A DNA stretch of 64,000 bases from Pseudomonas atagonensis (GCF_011369485.1 NZ_VXCA01000025.1:543668-607667); one strand, 5' to 3'; positions 8,837 through 19,078 are shown, counted from the stretch's first letter. Numbers and translations are program-made. Notes: generated from the letters alone by a model not told the origin.

Positions 8837-9133
8837 ATGCGTACGTTAAATCGCTTGCTGCTGGTCGGTCTGATTGCTGCCTCACCCTTGGCCGCGATGG
8901 CGGCGGATGATGTGCCGGCAAATGAGCCGGAAGTTACCATTAACACGCACACGGAAGGCGACAAGGTCATTCAGGAATACAGCCGGAGTGGCTTCGTGTA
9001 TGCGATCAAGGTCACGCCAAAGGGCGGAAAACCGTATTTCCTGGTCCGCGCCGATGGTACGGACGCGAACTACATACGCTCCGACCAGCCGGATATGCTG
9101 ATTCCGTCGTGGGAAATTTTTACCTGGAAGTAA
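8837..9133 (+). CDS. DUF2782 small exported protein
   Basis: A 98-residue protein with a clear Sec signal peptide (1-22, ending in AMA). The mature domain of about 75 residues is recognisable as DUF2782: the EYSRSGFVYAIKVTPKGG segment and a C-terminal DMLIPSWEIFTW motif. The function is unknown; I cannot propose one from the sequence. It sits divergently from polA (74 bases between starts) and 61 bases upstream of thrB on the same strand. It occupies the same place in P. aeruginosa as I recall the locus, so it is part of the core chromosome. Confidence 0.9.
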   Translation: MRTLNRLLLVGLIAASPLAAMAADDVPANEPEVTINTHTEGDKVIQEYSRSGFVYAIKVTPKGGKPYFLVRADGTDANYIRSDQPDMLIPSWEIFTWK

Positions 9134-9194
9134 GTTTCCCGACTTTTAATCGGCGCCGCGCGAAAGCGGCGCCAGAACTGAGCAGTTTTTAACC

Positions 9195-10148
9195 ATGTCT
9201 GTGTTCACTCCCCTGGCTCGGCCCGAGCTGGAAACTTTTCTCGCCCCTTACGGGCTCGGCCGTCTGCTCGATTTCCAGGGGATCGCCGCCGGCAGTGAAA
9301 ACACCAATTTCTTCATCAGTCTGGAGCAGGGCGAATTCGTCCTGACCCTGGTCGAACGCGGCCCGGTGCAAGAGATGCCGTTCTTCATCGACCTGCTCGA
9401 CGTGCTGCACGAGGCTGATTTGCCTGTGCCGTACGCGTTGCGTACCACCGACGGCGTGGCGTTGCGTGAACTGAAGGGCAAACCGGCGCTGCTGCAGCCG
9501 CGCCTGTCCGGCAAGCACATCAAGGTCGCCAATGCCCAGCATTGCGCGCAGGTCGGCGAGTTGCAGGCGCATCTGCACCTGGCCACTCAGGGCGAGCGCA
9601 TGATCAAGCGCAAGACCGATCGTGGCCTGGACTGGATGCTGGAAGAGGGCACCGAGTTGCTCTCGCACCTGAGCGATGAGCCGCGTGCCCTGCTGCAAAA
9701 AGCCCTGGATGAAATCACCGAGCGCAAGGACAGGATCCTCGCGCTGCCTCGGGCGAACATTCATGCCGACCTGTTTCGCGACAACGCGATGTTCGAAGGC
9801 ACGCACCTGACCGGGCTGATCGACTTCTACAACGCCTGCTCGGGGCCGATGCTCTACGACGTGGCGATTGCCTTGAACGACTGGTGTTCGGACGACGACG
9901 GGGTGATTGATGGCCCACGGGCGCGGGCGTTCCTCGGTGCTTATGCGGCATTACGCCCGTTCACGGCAGCCGAAGCAGAGTTGTGGCCGACCATGCTGCG
10001 CGTGGCCTGTGTGCGGTTCTGGCTGTCGCGGTTGATCGCGGCCGAGCAGTTCGCCGGGCAGGATGTGCTGATTCATGATCCGCAGGAGTTTGAGCAGCGG
10101 TTGGCGCAGCGGCAAACGGTCAATACACCGTTGCCTTTCGCCCTCTGA
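9195..10148 (+). CDS. thrB: Homoserine kinase (APH-fold type)
   Basis: Phosphorylates homoserine to O-phosphohomoserine, the precursor of threonine. The 317 residues belong to the aminoglycoside-phosphotransferase-like homoserine kinase family, not the GHMP family of enterics. Visible are GSENTNFFI in the nucleotide loop region and the catalytic NIHADLFRDNAMF segment, with GLIDFYNACSGP supplying the metal-binding Asp. There is no signal peptide. It follows the DUF2782 gene and ends in a convergent hairpin with znuA. No attenuator or leader peptide is apparent upstream. Confidence 0.94.
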   Translation: MSVFTPLARPELETFLAPYGLGRLLDFQGIAAGSENTNFFISLEQGEFVLTLVERGPVQEMPFFIDLLDVLHEADLPVPYALRTTDGVALRELKGKPALLQPRLSGKHIKVANAQHCAQVGELQAHLHLATQGERMIKRKTDRGLDWMLEEGTELLSHLSDEPRALLQKALDEITERKDRILALPRANIHADLFRDNAMFEGTHLTGLIDFYNACSGPMLYDVAIALNDWCSDDDGVIDGPRARAFLGAYAALRPFTAAEAELWPTMLRVACVRFWLSRLIAAEQFAGQDVLIHDPQEFEQRLAQRQTVNTPLPFAL

Positions 10149-10150
10149 TT

Positions 10151-10183
10151 TGCGGTGAGGGGGGGACTTTCCCCCTCACCGCA
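10151..10183. terminator. Convergent hairpin between thrB and znuA
   Basis: A perfect inverted repeat, TGCGGTGAGGGGG / CCCCCTCACCGCA, sits between the two stop codons. A short T-run follows on the plus strand, so it can serve thrB and possibly znuA. Confidence 0.7.
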
Positions 10184-10195
10184 GGATTTTGCGGG

Positions 10196-11116
10196 TTACA
10201 AAGACTCCAGGCATCCCGCCAGATCATTACCCAGTTTTTCCAGCACCTGCTCATACCCCTGAGCCGTCGCCGGGGTGTACCCGCCCAACGCATCCAGCTC
10301 GGCCAGTTTCACCGGCAGACCAGCTACCAGTGTCTCGGCCAAACGCGGACGCAACGGCGGCTCGCTGAACACACAGGTCTTGCCCACTTCCTGCAAACGC
10401 TTGCGCATCGCCGCGACATGCTGCGCGCCCGGCTGCACCTCTGCCGCCACGCTGAACACGCCGGTGTGCTTCAAACCGTAAGCCTCTTCGAAGTAATCAA
10501 AGGCTTCGTGAAAAACGAAGTACGGCTTGCCTTCAACGTTGGCCAGACGCTTCTTCAGACGCTGATCCAATGCATCCAGACGTTCGTCGAAAGCCTTGGC
10601 GTTGCTCTGATAGCGTTCGGCGTTGGCCGGATCGGCAGCGCTCAAGTCAGCCGCCATCTTGTCGGCAATGACCCGCGCGTTGACCGGCGATAGCCACAAA
10701 TGTGCATCGAGGGTGCCCGGGCGATGGTCGTGGTCATGCTCATCGGCGTCTTCGGCGTGGGAGTGGCTGTCTTCAGCGAAGTGCCGCAGCTTCATCCCCG
10801 GCAGATCCTGCACCGCCACGCTCGGCAGCGTACGACCGTTCAGCACGCGCGGCAGGAAACCTTCCATGTCCGGGCCGATCCAGTAGAGCAGATCCACCGA
10901 CTGCACCTTCCGTACGTCGGACGGGCGCAGGGCGTAATTGTGTGGCGAGGCGCCGGGCGGCAGCAGCACTTCGGGAATCGCCACGCCGTCCTGCACGGCC
11001 GCGGCAATCAGCTGCAACGGCTTGATGCTGGTGAGGACTTTGACCTCGGCCTGAGCCGAACCGATCAGCAGAAAACTGGCGACAAAAGCCACAAAAACAG
11101 AAAAAAGTCGGGACAC
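10196..11116 (-). CDS. znuA: Zinc ABC transporter substrate-binding protein ZnuA
   Basis: Captures Zn2+ in the periplasm for the ZnuBC importer. Start taken at the GTG at 11116 (MSRLFS), which gives a typical signal peptide ending in AQA at 23; another GTG at 11125 would add three residues. The His/Asp/Glu-rich mobile loop characteristic of zinc-specific members spans about 112-131. Candidate ligands are His59, His139 and a later FHEAFDYF histidine. It is divergent from zur with only 66 bases between the starts, so both are likely controlled from one operator. Confidence 0.95.
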   Translation of the reverse strand: MSRLFSVFVAFVASFLLIGSAQAEVKVLTSIKPLQLIAAAVQDGVAIPEVLLPPGASPHNYALRPSDVRKVQSVDLLYWIGPDMEGFLPRVLNGRTLPSVAVQDLPGMKLRHFAEDSHSHAEDADEHDHDHRPGTLDAHLWLSPVNARVIADKMAADLSAADPANAERYQSNAKAFDERLDALDQRLKKRLANVEGKPYFVFHEAFDYFEEAYGLKHTGVFSVAAEVQPGAQHVAAMRKRLQEVGKTCVFSEPPLRPRLAETLVAGLPVKLAELDALGGYTPATAQGYEQVLEKLGNDLAGCLESL

Positions 11117-11142
11117 GATGACCACTCAAGGAGGCGAGAACG

Positions 11143-11157
11143 GGTAACATAATAACG
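11143..11157. promoter_or_regulatory. Putative Zur operator between znuA and zur
   Basis: GGTAACATAATAACG in the short znuA-zur divergent gap is an imperfect AT-rich palindrome resembling the GTTAT-N-ATAAC type Zur boxes of gammaproteobacteria. The position suits coordinate repression of znuA and zur-znuCB by zinc. Assigned by resemblance and context only. Confidence 0.45.
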
Positions 11158-11182
11158 TCTCTATCAAAACTCGTCGCCGCCC

Positions 11183-11664
11183 ATGCCTATTACACCGATT
11201 GCCAGCCGTCCCCACGACCACTCACATTGCGTGCACAGCGCTTTGTCCGAGGCCGATACCTTGTGCGCCCAGAAAGGCTTGCGCCTGACCGCGTTGCGCC
11301 GCCGGGTGCTGGAACTGGTGTGGCAGAGCCACAAGCCGCTGGGCGCCTACGACATTCTCGCCGTGCTCAGCGAGCAGGACGGCCGCCGCGCTGCGCCGCC
11401 GACCGTGTACCGCGCACTGGATTTCCTCCTGGAAAACGGCCTTGTGCACCGCATCTCCTCGCTCAACGCCTTCGTTGGCTGCGTACACCCGGAGCACGCG
11501 CATCAGGGCCAGTTCTTGATCTGCCGCGACTGCCACGCTGCCATCGAACTTGAGCAAAAAGTGATCAGTGACGCGATCATCAACAGCGCCAGGGACGTTG
11601 GTTTCATCGTCGAAGCACAGACCGTCGAAGTCGTCGGCCTGTGCTCCGGTTGCCAGGGGGCTTG

Positions 11665-11665
<1 letters not shown>
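11183..11665 (+). CDS. zur: Zinc uptake regulator Zur (Fur family)
   Basis: Zinc-sensing repressor of the znu genes. The 160-residue protein has the Fur winged-helix domain (about 30-95, with LTALRRRVLELV and PPTVYRALDFL). Its C-terminal metal and dimer domain carries the two structural zinc CxxC pairs C114/C117 and C154/C157. Cys100 and histidines around 102-107 fit the regulatory zinc site. The N-terminus is unusually His-rich (HDHSHCVH). It is the first gene of zur-znuC-znuB; its stop overlaps the znuC start (TGATG), so expression is translationally coupled and likely self-regulated. Confidence 0.95.
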
Positions 11666-12442
<777 letters not shown>

Positions 12443-12450
<8 letters not shown>

Positions 12451-13231
12451 TTTTCTGTTGTATGCCCTGCTCGCAGGTCTGGCGTTGGCGGTGGTCGCAG
12501 GACCACTCGGCTCGTTCGTGGTCTGGCGGCGTATGGCCTATTTCGGCGACACCTTGTCCCACGCGGCATTGCTCGGCGTGGCGTTGGGTTTTCTGCTGGA
12601 TGTCAGCCCGACGGTGGCGGTGACGGTCGGCTGCCTGCTGCTGGCGGTGCTTTTGGTCACGCTTCAACAGCGCCAACCGCTGGCGTCCGACACGCTTTTG
12701 GGAATTCTCGCACCGAGCACGCTCTCTCTCGGGCTGGTGGTACTAAGCTTCATGCATGAAGTGCGGATCGACCTGATGGCCTATCTGTTCGGCGACCTGC
12801 TGGCGATCAGTCCAACCGATCTGGCATGGATCCTCGGTGGCAGTGCGGCGGTGCTGGTGTTGCTGGTGACGCTGTGGCGACCACTGCTGGCGATCACCGT
12901 GCACGAAGAGCTGGCCAAGGTCGAAGGCCTGCCGGTGGCGGGCTTGCGCATGGCGCTGATGCTGTTGATTGCGGTGGTGATCGCAGTGGCGATGAAAATC
13001 GTCGGTGTATTGCTGATTACTTCGCTGTTGATCATCCCGGCGGCTGCGGCACAGCGTCACGCCCGTTCACCGGAGCAGATGGCACTGGGCGCGAGCCTGC
13101 TGGGCATACTCGCGGTGTGTGGCGGGCTGGCGCTGTCGTGGTTCAAGGACACCCCGGCTGGCCCGTCAATCGTTGTGACGGCGGCCGCACTGTTTCTGCT
13201 GAGTTTTGTTCTGCCCCGTCGAGGGGTGTAG
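12443..13231 (+). CDS. znuB: Zinc ABC transporter permease ZnuB
   Basis: Membrane channel subunit of ZnuABC. Start at 12443 (MADFLLYALLAG), overlapping the znuC end; 262 residues. An upstream in-frame start at 12407 lies inside znuC and is not needed. The sequence is almost entirely hydrophobic with seven to nine predicted membrane spans. Family landmarks include GPLGSFVVWRRMAYFGDTLSH near the N-terminus, part of the coupling region with ZnuC. It is the third gene of the zur operon. Confidence 0.95.
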
Positions 13232-13268
13232 ACTTGCTCGCTTTTTGCGCAATTAGAGAGTCGCAGGA

Positions 13269-13982
13269 ATGAAGCCGTTCGCCTCCCGTTATCTGCTCCT
13301 TGTCGCATTTTCAGTGCTGCTGGGCGCCTGCCAAAGCACGCCGCCGGTGGCCGAAGCCCCGGATGCGCGAGCTACGGCCATCGCACAGCTGGAGCAAAGC
13401 CTGGCCAGCAGCGAACTGGCCACTGCCGAAGACCAACTGGCCGCCTTGCAGGCTGAAACCCCCAACGATCAATCCCTTGAGCAATATCAGCGGCAACTGG
13501 CCGAAGCGTATCTGCGCCGTAGCCAGATCGTGCTGCAGAAGGGTGATGTGAACGCGGCTGCCACGGCGTTGAGCCGCGCTCGCGCGTTGATGCCGAAAGC
13601 ACCGGCGCTGACCGGTGGTGTAAACGGGGCGATCACCGAAGCACGCAAGGCTGAGCTGGAAAAGGCTGAAGCAGCATTGCTGGCGGCTGAAGCCAAGCCG
13701 AAAGCCAAAGTGATCGACCCGACAGCCGAAAGCACCACGGTGGCGCTGAACATCACCGATAGCCGCAAACTTCGTCGTCAACTGGATGCGATCGCCGCCG
13801 ATGTAGTGAATTACGAATGTGCTGTGACCATTCAGGCGCCACGGACCAATGATTACCCTTGGTTGGCGACATTGTTGACCAAACGTGTGAAGAAACTGAA
13901 TCCGGATTTCGATGTGCAGATCGAGAAGCAGATCGTGCGCACAGTCCCGGCGCAGATGGTTCTGATTCCGCGAAAACCTTAA
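13269..13982 (+). CDS. Lipoprotein of unknown function (PA5502-like)
   Basis: A 237-residue protein with a lipoprotein signal peptide (lipobox LLGAC, Cys21). The mature part is Ala/Glu/Gln-rich and strongly helical over about 30-165, resembling a short tetratricopeptide-like or coiled-coil segment. A compact C-terminal domain (about 165-237) includes YECAVTIQAPRTNDYPWL. It follows znuB by 37 bases and may be read from the same transcript. Its position after znuB is the same in P. aeruginosa as I recall it. No function can be assigned. Confidence 0.85.
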   Translation: MKPFASRYLLLVAFSVLLGACQSTPPVAEAPDARATAIAQLEQSLASSELATAEDQLAALQAETPNDQSLEQYQRQLAEAYLRRSQIVLQKGDVNAAATALSRARALMPKAPALTGGVNGAITEARKAELEKAEAALLAAEAKPKAKVIDPTAESTTVALNITDSRKLRRQLDAIAADVVNYECAVTIQAPRTNDYPWLATLLTKRVKKLNPDFDVQIEKQIVRTVPAQMVLIPRKP

Positions 13983-13986
13983 AAGC

Positions 13987-14080
13987 ATCGCGAGCTGGCT
14001 CACTTCTACAGGGGATCTCTGGGGAACACAGATTTTGTGTCTTACCGAGATCAAATTGTAGGAGTGAGCCTGCTCGCGAT
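13987..14080. repeat. REP pair (BIME) between lipoprotein gene and katE
   Basis: Two inverted copies of an element of the form ATCGCGAGCAGGCTCACTCC (the first diverged) at 13987-14010 and 14057-14080 flank a 46-base spacer. They lie in the convergent gap. The same family recurs at 41799-41863. Confidence 0.85.
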
Positions 14081-14102
14081 AGCGTCCTGCCAGCGAAGAT
14101 GT

Positions 14103-16241
14103 TTAGGCCGGAATGGCTTTCGCCTTAGGCTCCCGATCCCAAACCCGATGCTGCCCGATCGCAGCAAAGAACGGCTTGGTCAACGCCGGCACATCCTTGC
14201 CCTGCAGCAGCCCGGCATCCGCCTCCAGCTTCAGTAAATCCTGCAACTGCTTGGCATCGCCGTGCAGCGCAATCGCCTTCAAATGCTTGTACGCCTCCAG
14301 CAGGTAATGCAACGCCACGCCATCGCCGCTCAACGCCTTGACCGACGCCGCGCCACCCGGCACAAATACCGCATCGAAAATCACCGACGGCATGCCTTCC
14401 ATCGAAGCATCCACAGGCAACATTTTTCCGTCGGCAGTCTTCACCGGCGCCGACGTCGGGCCAAGCAACTTGGCGTGCGCACCTTCAGCGGCCAATGCCT
14501 TCTTCATTGCATCAATCGCTGCACCATCAACGCCGTTGGCAGCAAGAATCGCCACTTTTCGCGTTTTGATGTTTTCCGGCAACAGATTCGCCTGACTCAG
14601 CGCCGGCGAATGATCGAAGGACGTTTTGCGCACTTCAACCGTGCCTTTGGCAGGGGCCGGCAGGCCCAGATTGGCCGCCACACGTTTGGCCAGCTCCAGA
14701 TCGATGTTGGCCAGAATTTCGTTCACCTGCCGCGCGCGGATGAACTCGCGTTCAACCTTGCCCAGCTCGAAGCTGTAAGCCGCAATGATGTGTTCCTGCT
14801 CGTGCTTGCTCATGCTCTTGAAGAACAGCCGCGCCTGGGAGAAGTGATCGCTGAACGACTCGCTGCGTTGACGGATCTTCGCCGCGTCGATGCGTTCCGG
14901 ATAGCTTTCAAAACCACCATCCTGTGCGGCAGGTGGGGTTTCTTTCGGCCAGCCACCATCAATCGAGTTCGGCTCGTAGGACGCACGCCCCTTGTCGATC
15001 ACCGTGCGGTGCTGGGCATCGCGCTGGCCATTGTGGAACGGCGCCACCGGGCGGTTGATTGGCAACTCATGAAAATTCGGCCCGCCGAGTCGGCTGATTT
15101 GCGTATCGGTGTAGGAAAACAGCCGACCTTGCAGCAACGGGTCGTTGGAGAAGTCGATGCCCGGCACGATATGGCCCGGGCAGAACGCGACCTGCTCGGT
15201 CTCGGCAAAGAAGTTGTCCGGGTTGCGGTTCAGGGTCATTTTGCCCAGCGGCGTGATCGGCACAATTTCTTCGGGGATCAGCTTGGTCGGATCGAGGATG
15301 TCGAAATCGAAGTCGTGTTCGTTTTCCTCTTCGATGACCTGCACACCCAGTTCCCATTCCGGGTAGTCGCCCATCTCGATAGCGTCCCAGAGGTCACGAC
15401 GATGGTAGTCAGTGTCTTTACCGGCGAGTTTCTGTGCCTCATCCCACACCAGCGAGCAAGTGCCGGCCGTAGGGCGCCAGTGGAATTTGACGAAGCGCGA
15501 TTTGCCTTCGGCGTTGATCAAGCGAAAGGTGTGCACGCCGAAGCCCTGCATGCTGCGCAGGCTTTTCGGGATCGCCCGGTCGGACATCGCCCAGATGACC
15601 ATGTGCGCCGATTCCGGTACCAGTGAAACAAAATCCCAGAACGTGTCATGCGCCGAGCCGCCGGTCGGGATTTCGTTGTGCGGCTCGGGTTTTACGGCGT
15701 GGACGAAGTCGGGAAACTTGATCGCGTCCTGAATGAAGAACACGGGCATGTTGTTGCCGACCAGATCGAAGTTGCCTTCATCGGTGAAAAACTTCACGGC
15801 GAAGCCACGCACGTCACGCACGGTGTCGCCGGAACCGCGTGGCCCTTGCACAGTGGAAAAACGCACGAATACCGGCGTCTTCTTCCCCGGATCCTGTAGG
15901 AAACCAGCCTTGGTCAACGCTGCATGATTCTCGTAAGCCTGAAAGAAACCATGGGCGCCTGTGCCACGCGCGTGGACGATGCGTTCCGGAATGCGTTCAT
16001 GGTCAAAGTGCGTGATCTTTTCACGCATGATGAAGTCTTCCAGCAACGACGGCCCACGAGGTCCGGCCTTGAGGGTGTTTTGATTATCGGCGACTTTCAC
16101 ACCCTGATTGGTGCGCAGCGCCTGGCCGGTGGCGTCGGAGCGGAATTTCTCCAGGCTGTCGAGTTTGGCGTTGGTGTTGGCGCGATCCGGGGTATCGGTT
16201 CCGGCCATCTGGCTTTTATCGGTCGTAGGCTTCTTGCTCAT
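14103..16241 (-). CDS. katE: Large-subunit catalase HPII
   Basis: Heme catalase that disproportionates hydrogen peroxide. Start taken at 16241 (MSKKPTTDK) behind a GAGGAG ribosome site, giving 712 residues; an ORF extension upstream is ignored. The core has the distal histidine region (RIVHARGTGAHGFFQ), FVRFSTVQGPRGSGDTVRD, and the proximal heme tyrosine in RLFSYTDTQ. The C-terminal ~150 residues form the DJ-1/PfpI-like (flavodoxin-like) domain that marks the large clade 2 enzymes. It lies between genes that are adjacent in P. aeruginosa as I remember it, so it looks like an insertion into an otherwise conserved block. Stationary-phase control is usual for the family but not shown here. Confidence 0.95.
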   Translation of the reverse strand: MSKKPTTDKSQMAGTDTPDRANTNAKLDSLEKFRSDATGQALRTNQGVKVADNQNTLKAGPRGPSLLEDFIMREKITHFDHERIPERIVHARGTGAHGFFQAYENHAALTKAGFLQDPGKKTPVFVRFSTVQGPRGSGDTVRDVRGFAVKFFTDEGNFDLVGNNMPVFFIQDAIKFPDFVHAVKPEPHNEIPTGGSAHDTFWDFVSLVPESAHMVIWAMSDRAIPKSLRSMQGFGVHTFRLINAEGKSRFVKFHWRPTAGTCSLVWDEAQKLAGKDTDYHRRDLWDAIEMGDYPEWELGVQVIEEENEHDFDFDILDPTKLIPEEIVPITPLGKMTLNRNPDNFFAETEQVAFCPGHIVPGIDFSNDPLLQGRLFSYTDTQISRLGGPNFHELPINRPVAPFHNGQRDAQHRTVIDKGRASYEPNSIDGGWPKETPPAAQDGGFESYPERIDAAKIRQRSESFSDHFSQARLFFKSMSKHEQEHIIAAYSFELGKVEREFIRARQVNEILANIDLELAKRVAANLGLPAPAKGTVEVRKTSFDHSPALSQANLLPENIKTRKVAILAANGVDGAAIDAMKKALAAEGAHAKLLGPTSAPVKTADGKMLPVDASMEGMPSVIFDAVFVPGGAASVKALSGDGVALHYLLEAYKHLKAIALHGDAKQLQDLLKLEADAGLLQGKDVPALTKPFFAAIGQHRVWDREPKAKAIPA

Positions 16242-16504
16242 CAGTCGTAAACTCCTCGGTTGACCCCGATGCTTGCCGGGGACTCTTGAGTGGTTCCCGG
16301 GCACGGCACCCAGGGTTTTCAAGTCGCTTACTTAGTGACTGATGAGGCGCTTGGGGCGTTCCTTTTTTATGACCTTTGATCTTGTTATTGCCAAATCGAA
16401 GGTTAATTGCGAAATAAATGCTAAGAACCTCTATACGGACAGGCTAAAATGCGCGCCCGGCTAACCGCTGATCCTTTTCTAACGCGCCCCACAAGGTTCG
16501 CTAC

Positions 16505-17512
16505 GTGATCGAGTTTCAAAACGTCCACAAGACTTACCGCGTCGCCGGTAAGGACATTCCCGCGCTGCACCCGACCAGTCTTTCGATTGAGAACGGTCAG
16601 GTCTTCGGCCTGATCGGCCATTCCGGTGCAGGCAAAAGTACCCTGCTGCGCCTGATCAATCGCCTGGAAGAATCCAGTGGCGGCAAGATCATCGTCGACG
16701 GCGAAGAAGTCACCGCGCTGGATGCCAACGGCCTGCGCCGTTTCCGCCAGCAAGTCGGGATGATCTTCCAGCATTTCAACCTGCTGGCCTCGAAGACGGT
16801 GGCCGACAACGTTGCGTTGCCGCTGACCCTGGCGGGCGAGTTGTCGACCAGCGAGATCAATCAGCGGGTCGCCGAGTTGCTGGCGCGGGTCGGTTTGTCC
16901 GACCACGCCAAAAAGTACCCGGCGCAATTGTCCGGCGGCCAGAAGCAGCGCGTCGGCATTGCCCGCGCCCTGGCGACCAAGCCGAAGATTCTGCTGTGCG
17001 ACGAGGCCACCAGTGCCCTCGACCCGCAGACCACCGCGTCGGTCCTGCAACTGCTGGCTGAGATCAACCGTGAGCTGAAACTGACCATCGTCCTGATCAC
17101 CCACGAGATGGACGTGATCCGCCGCGTCTGCGATCAGGTTGGCGTGATGGATGCGGGCGTGATCGTCGAGCAAGGTTCGGTGGCCGATGTGTTCCTGCAT
17201 CCGAAGCACCCGACCACCAAGCGTTTTGTTCAGGAAAGCGAGCAGATCGACGAAAGCGAGCAGCGCGATGACTTCGCTCACGTGCCCGGTCGTATCGTGC
17301 GTCTGACCTTCCAGGGCGAAGCGACCTACGCGCCGCTGCTCGGCACCGTCGCCCGGGAAACCGGCGTCGACTACAGCATCCTCGCCGGTCGTATCGACCG
17401 CATCAAAGACATTCCGTACGGGCAATTGACCCTCGCCGTCACCGGTGGCGACATGGAAGCGGCCTTCGCCCGTTTCACCGCCGCTGACGTTCACATGGAG
17501 GTGTTGCGCTAA
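16505..17512 (+). CDS. metN: Methionine ABC transporter ATP-binding protein MetN
   Basis: ATPase of the D/L-methionine importer. GTG start at 16505; 335 residues. Walker A is GHSGAGKS (38-45), the signature LSGGQKQR and Walker B ILLCDEATSALD. The C-terminal ~85 residues are the NIL domain, which in characterised homologues binds methionine and inhibits transport when the cell is replete. It overlaps metI by one base (TAATG). It is first of metN-metI-metQ; no S-box riboswitch was seen in the 260-base gap from katE. Confidence 0.94.
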   Translation: MIEFQNVHKTYRVAGKDIPALHPTSLSIENGQVFGLIGHSGAGKSTLLRLINRLEESSGGKIIVDGEEVTALDANGLRRFRQQVGMIFQHFNLLASKTVADNVALPLTLAGELSTSEINQRVAELLARVGLSDHAKKYPAQLSGGQKQRVGIARALATKPKILLCDEATSALDPQTTASVLQLLAEINRELKLTIVLITHEMDVIRRVCDQVGVMDAGVIVEQGSVADVFLHPKHPTTKRFVQESEQIDESEQRDDFAHVPGRIVRLTFQGEATYAPLLGTVARETGVDYSILAGRIDRIKDIPYGQLTLAVTGGDMEAAFARFTAADVHMEVLR

Positions 17513-18186
17513 TGGAAGACCTGATGAGTTTCTTTACCAATATTGACTGGTACGAAATCTGGCTCGCCACCGGCGACACTATGCTGATGCTCGGTGGTTC
17601 GCTGCTGTTCACCGTGCTGCTCGGCCTGCCGCTGGGCGTGTTGCTGTTCCTCTGCAGCCCACGTCAGTTGCTGGAAAACCGTGGCCTGTACGCTTTCCTG
17701 TCGCTGGCGGTGAACATCCTGCGTTCGCTGCCGTTCATTATTCTGTTGATCGTGATGATCCCGTTCACCGTACTGATCACCGGCACCTCGCTGGGCGTAG
17801 CCGGTGCGATTCCGCCGCTGGTGGTGGGTGCAACGCCGTTCTTCGCGCGTCTGGTGGAAACTGCGCTGCGTGAAGTTGATCGCGGCATCATTGAAGCGAC
17901 CCAGTCGATGGGCGCGACCACCCGGCAGATCATCATGAACGCTTTGCTGCCAGAGGCCCGTCCGGGCATCTTCGCGGCGATTACGGTGACGGCGATTACA
18001 CTGGTGTCCTACACGGCAATGGCCGGTGTGGTCGGCGCCGGTGGTCTGGGTGACCTGGCGATCCGCTTCGGTTATCAGCGTTTCCAGACTGACGTGATGA
18101 TCGTCACCGTGGTGTTACTGCTGATCCTGGTGCAAGTGTTGCAAATGGTGGGCGACCGTCTGGTCGTGCATTTCTCGCGCAAATAA
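17512..18186 (+). CDS. metI: Methionine ABC transporter permease MetI
   Basis: A 224-residue inner-membrane permease with about five membrane spans. The cytoplasmic coupling loop of the binding-protein-dependent permease family is visible as EVDRGIIEATQSMGATTRQIIMNALLPEARPGI. Translation is coupled to metN by the overlapping TAATG; an alternative internal ATG (MSFF) four codons in is possible. metQ follows after 73 bases. Confidence 0.94.
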   Translation: MEDLMSFFTNIDWYEIWLATGDTMLMLGGSLLFTVLLGLPLGVLLFLCSPRQLLENRGLYAFLSLAVNILRSLPFIILLIVMIPFTVLITGTSLGVAGAIPPLVVGATPFFARLVETALREVDRGIIEATQSMGATTRQIIMNALLPEARPGIFAAITVTAITLVSYTAMAGVVGAGGLGDLAIRFGYQRFQTDVMIVTVVLLLILVQVLQMVGDRLVVHFSRK

Positions 18187-18259
18187 CCGGTTTTGTAATG
18201 ATATGAGCCGGCCATTCGCTGGCAGGCGCCAGACGGGCGCCTCAAAAGGAGTTAGCTGA

Positions 18260-19030
18260 ATGAAAAAACTGATCGCTGCTTTCGCTGCCGTTGCGGCATT
18301 CTCGGCCCACGCCGAAACCCTGACCGTTGCCGCCACCCCGGTGCCGCACGCGGAAATCCTCGAATTCGTGAAGCCGGCCCTGGCCAAAGAAGGCGTGGAT
18401 CTGAAGGTCAAGGTCTTCACCGACTACATTCAGCCGAACGTACAGGTTGCCGAAAAGCGCCTGGACGCCAACTTCTTCCAGCACCAGCCGTATCTTGATG
18501 AGTTCAACAAGGCCAAGGGCACCAGCCTCGTGGCGGTGACTGGCGTGCACCTGGAACCGCTGGGCGCGTACTCGAGCAAGATCAAGGATCTGAAAGACCT
18601 GCCAAGCGGCGCCAACGTGGTGATCCCGAACGACGCCACCAACGGCGGCCGTGCGCTGTTGCTGCTGGCCAAGGCTGGCGTGATCACTCTGAAGGATCCG
18701 ACCAACATCCTGTCGACCGTCAAAGACATCGCGCAAAACCCAAAAGACCTGAAGATTCGTGAACTGGAAGCCGCGACCATCCCGCGCGTGCTGACCCAGG
18801 TCGATCTGGCGTTGATCAACACCAACTACGCGCTGGAAGCCAAGCTCGATCCGTCCAAGGACGCGCTGGTGATCGAAGGTAACGACTCGCCTTACGTGAA
18901 CATCCTGGTGTCCCGTGCGGACAACAAGGACAGCGATGCCATGAAGAAACTGGCTGCCGCCCTGCACAGCCCGGAAGTGAAGCAATTCATCACCGAGAAG
19001 TACAAAGGCGCGGTATTGCCGGCGTTCTGA
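18260..19030 (+). CDS. metQ: Methionine-binding protein MetQ (NlpA family)
   Basis: Delivers methionine to MetNI. The 256-residue precursor has a Sec signal peptide ending AHA (residue 18), and the mature protein starts ETLTVAATPVPHAEIL, the usual beginning of the family. There is no lipobox cysteine, so unlike E. coli MetQ it should be a soluble periplasmic protein rather than a lipoprotein. An AAAAGGAG ribosome site precedes it. The operon ends in a strong terminator directly after the gene. Confidence 0.94.
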   Translation: MKKLIAAFAAVAAFSAHAETLTVAATPVPHAEILEFVKPALAKEGVDLKVKVFTDYIQPNVQVAEKRLDANFFQHQPYLDEFNKAKGTSLVAVTGVHLEPLGAYSSKIKDLKDLPSGANVVIPNDATNGGRALLLLAKAGVITLKDPTNILSTVKDIAQNPKDLKIRELEAATIPRVLTQVDLALINTNYALEAKLDPSKDALVIEGNDSPYVNILVSRADNKDSDAMKKLAAALHSPEVKQFITEKYKGAVLPAF

Positions 19031-19048
19031 TTCAGATAGCTGCAACGA

Positions 19049-19078
19049 AAAGGGGACGCCAGTGGCGTCCCCTTTTTT
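19049..19078 (+). terminator. Rho-independent terminator of metNIQ
   Basis: AAAAGGGGACGCC and GGCGTCCCCTTTT form a 13-base stem with a 3-base loop, ending in TTTTTT, 18 bases after the metQ stop. Confidence 0.92.

Noticed and set aside
16242..16504. Methionine riboswitch upstream of metN
   Set aside because: No recognisable SAM riboswitch structure or leader terminator in the gap.
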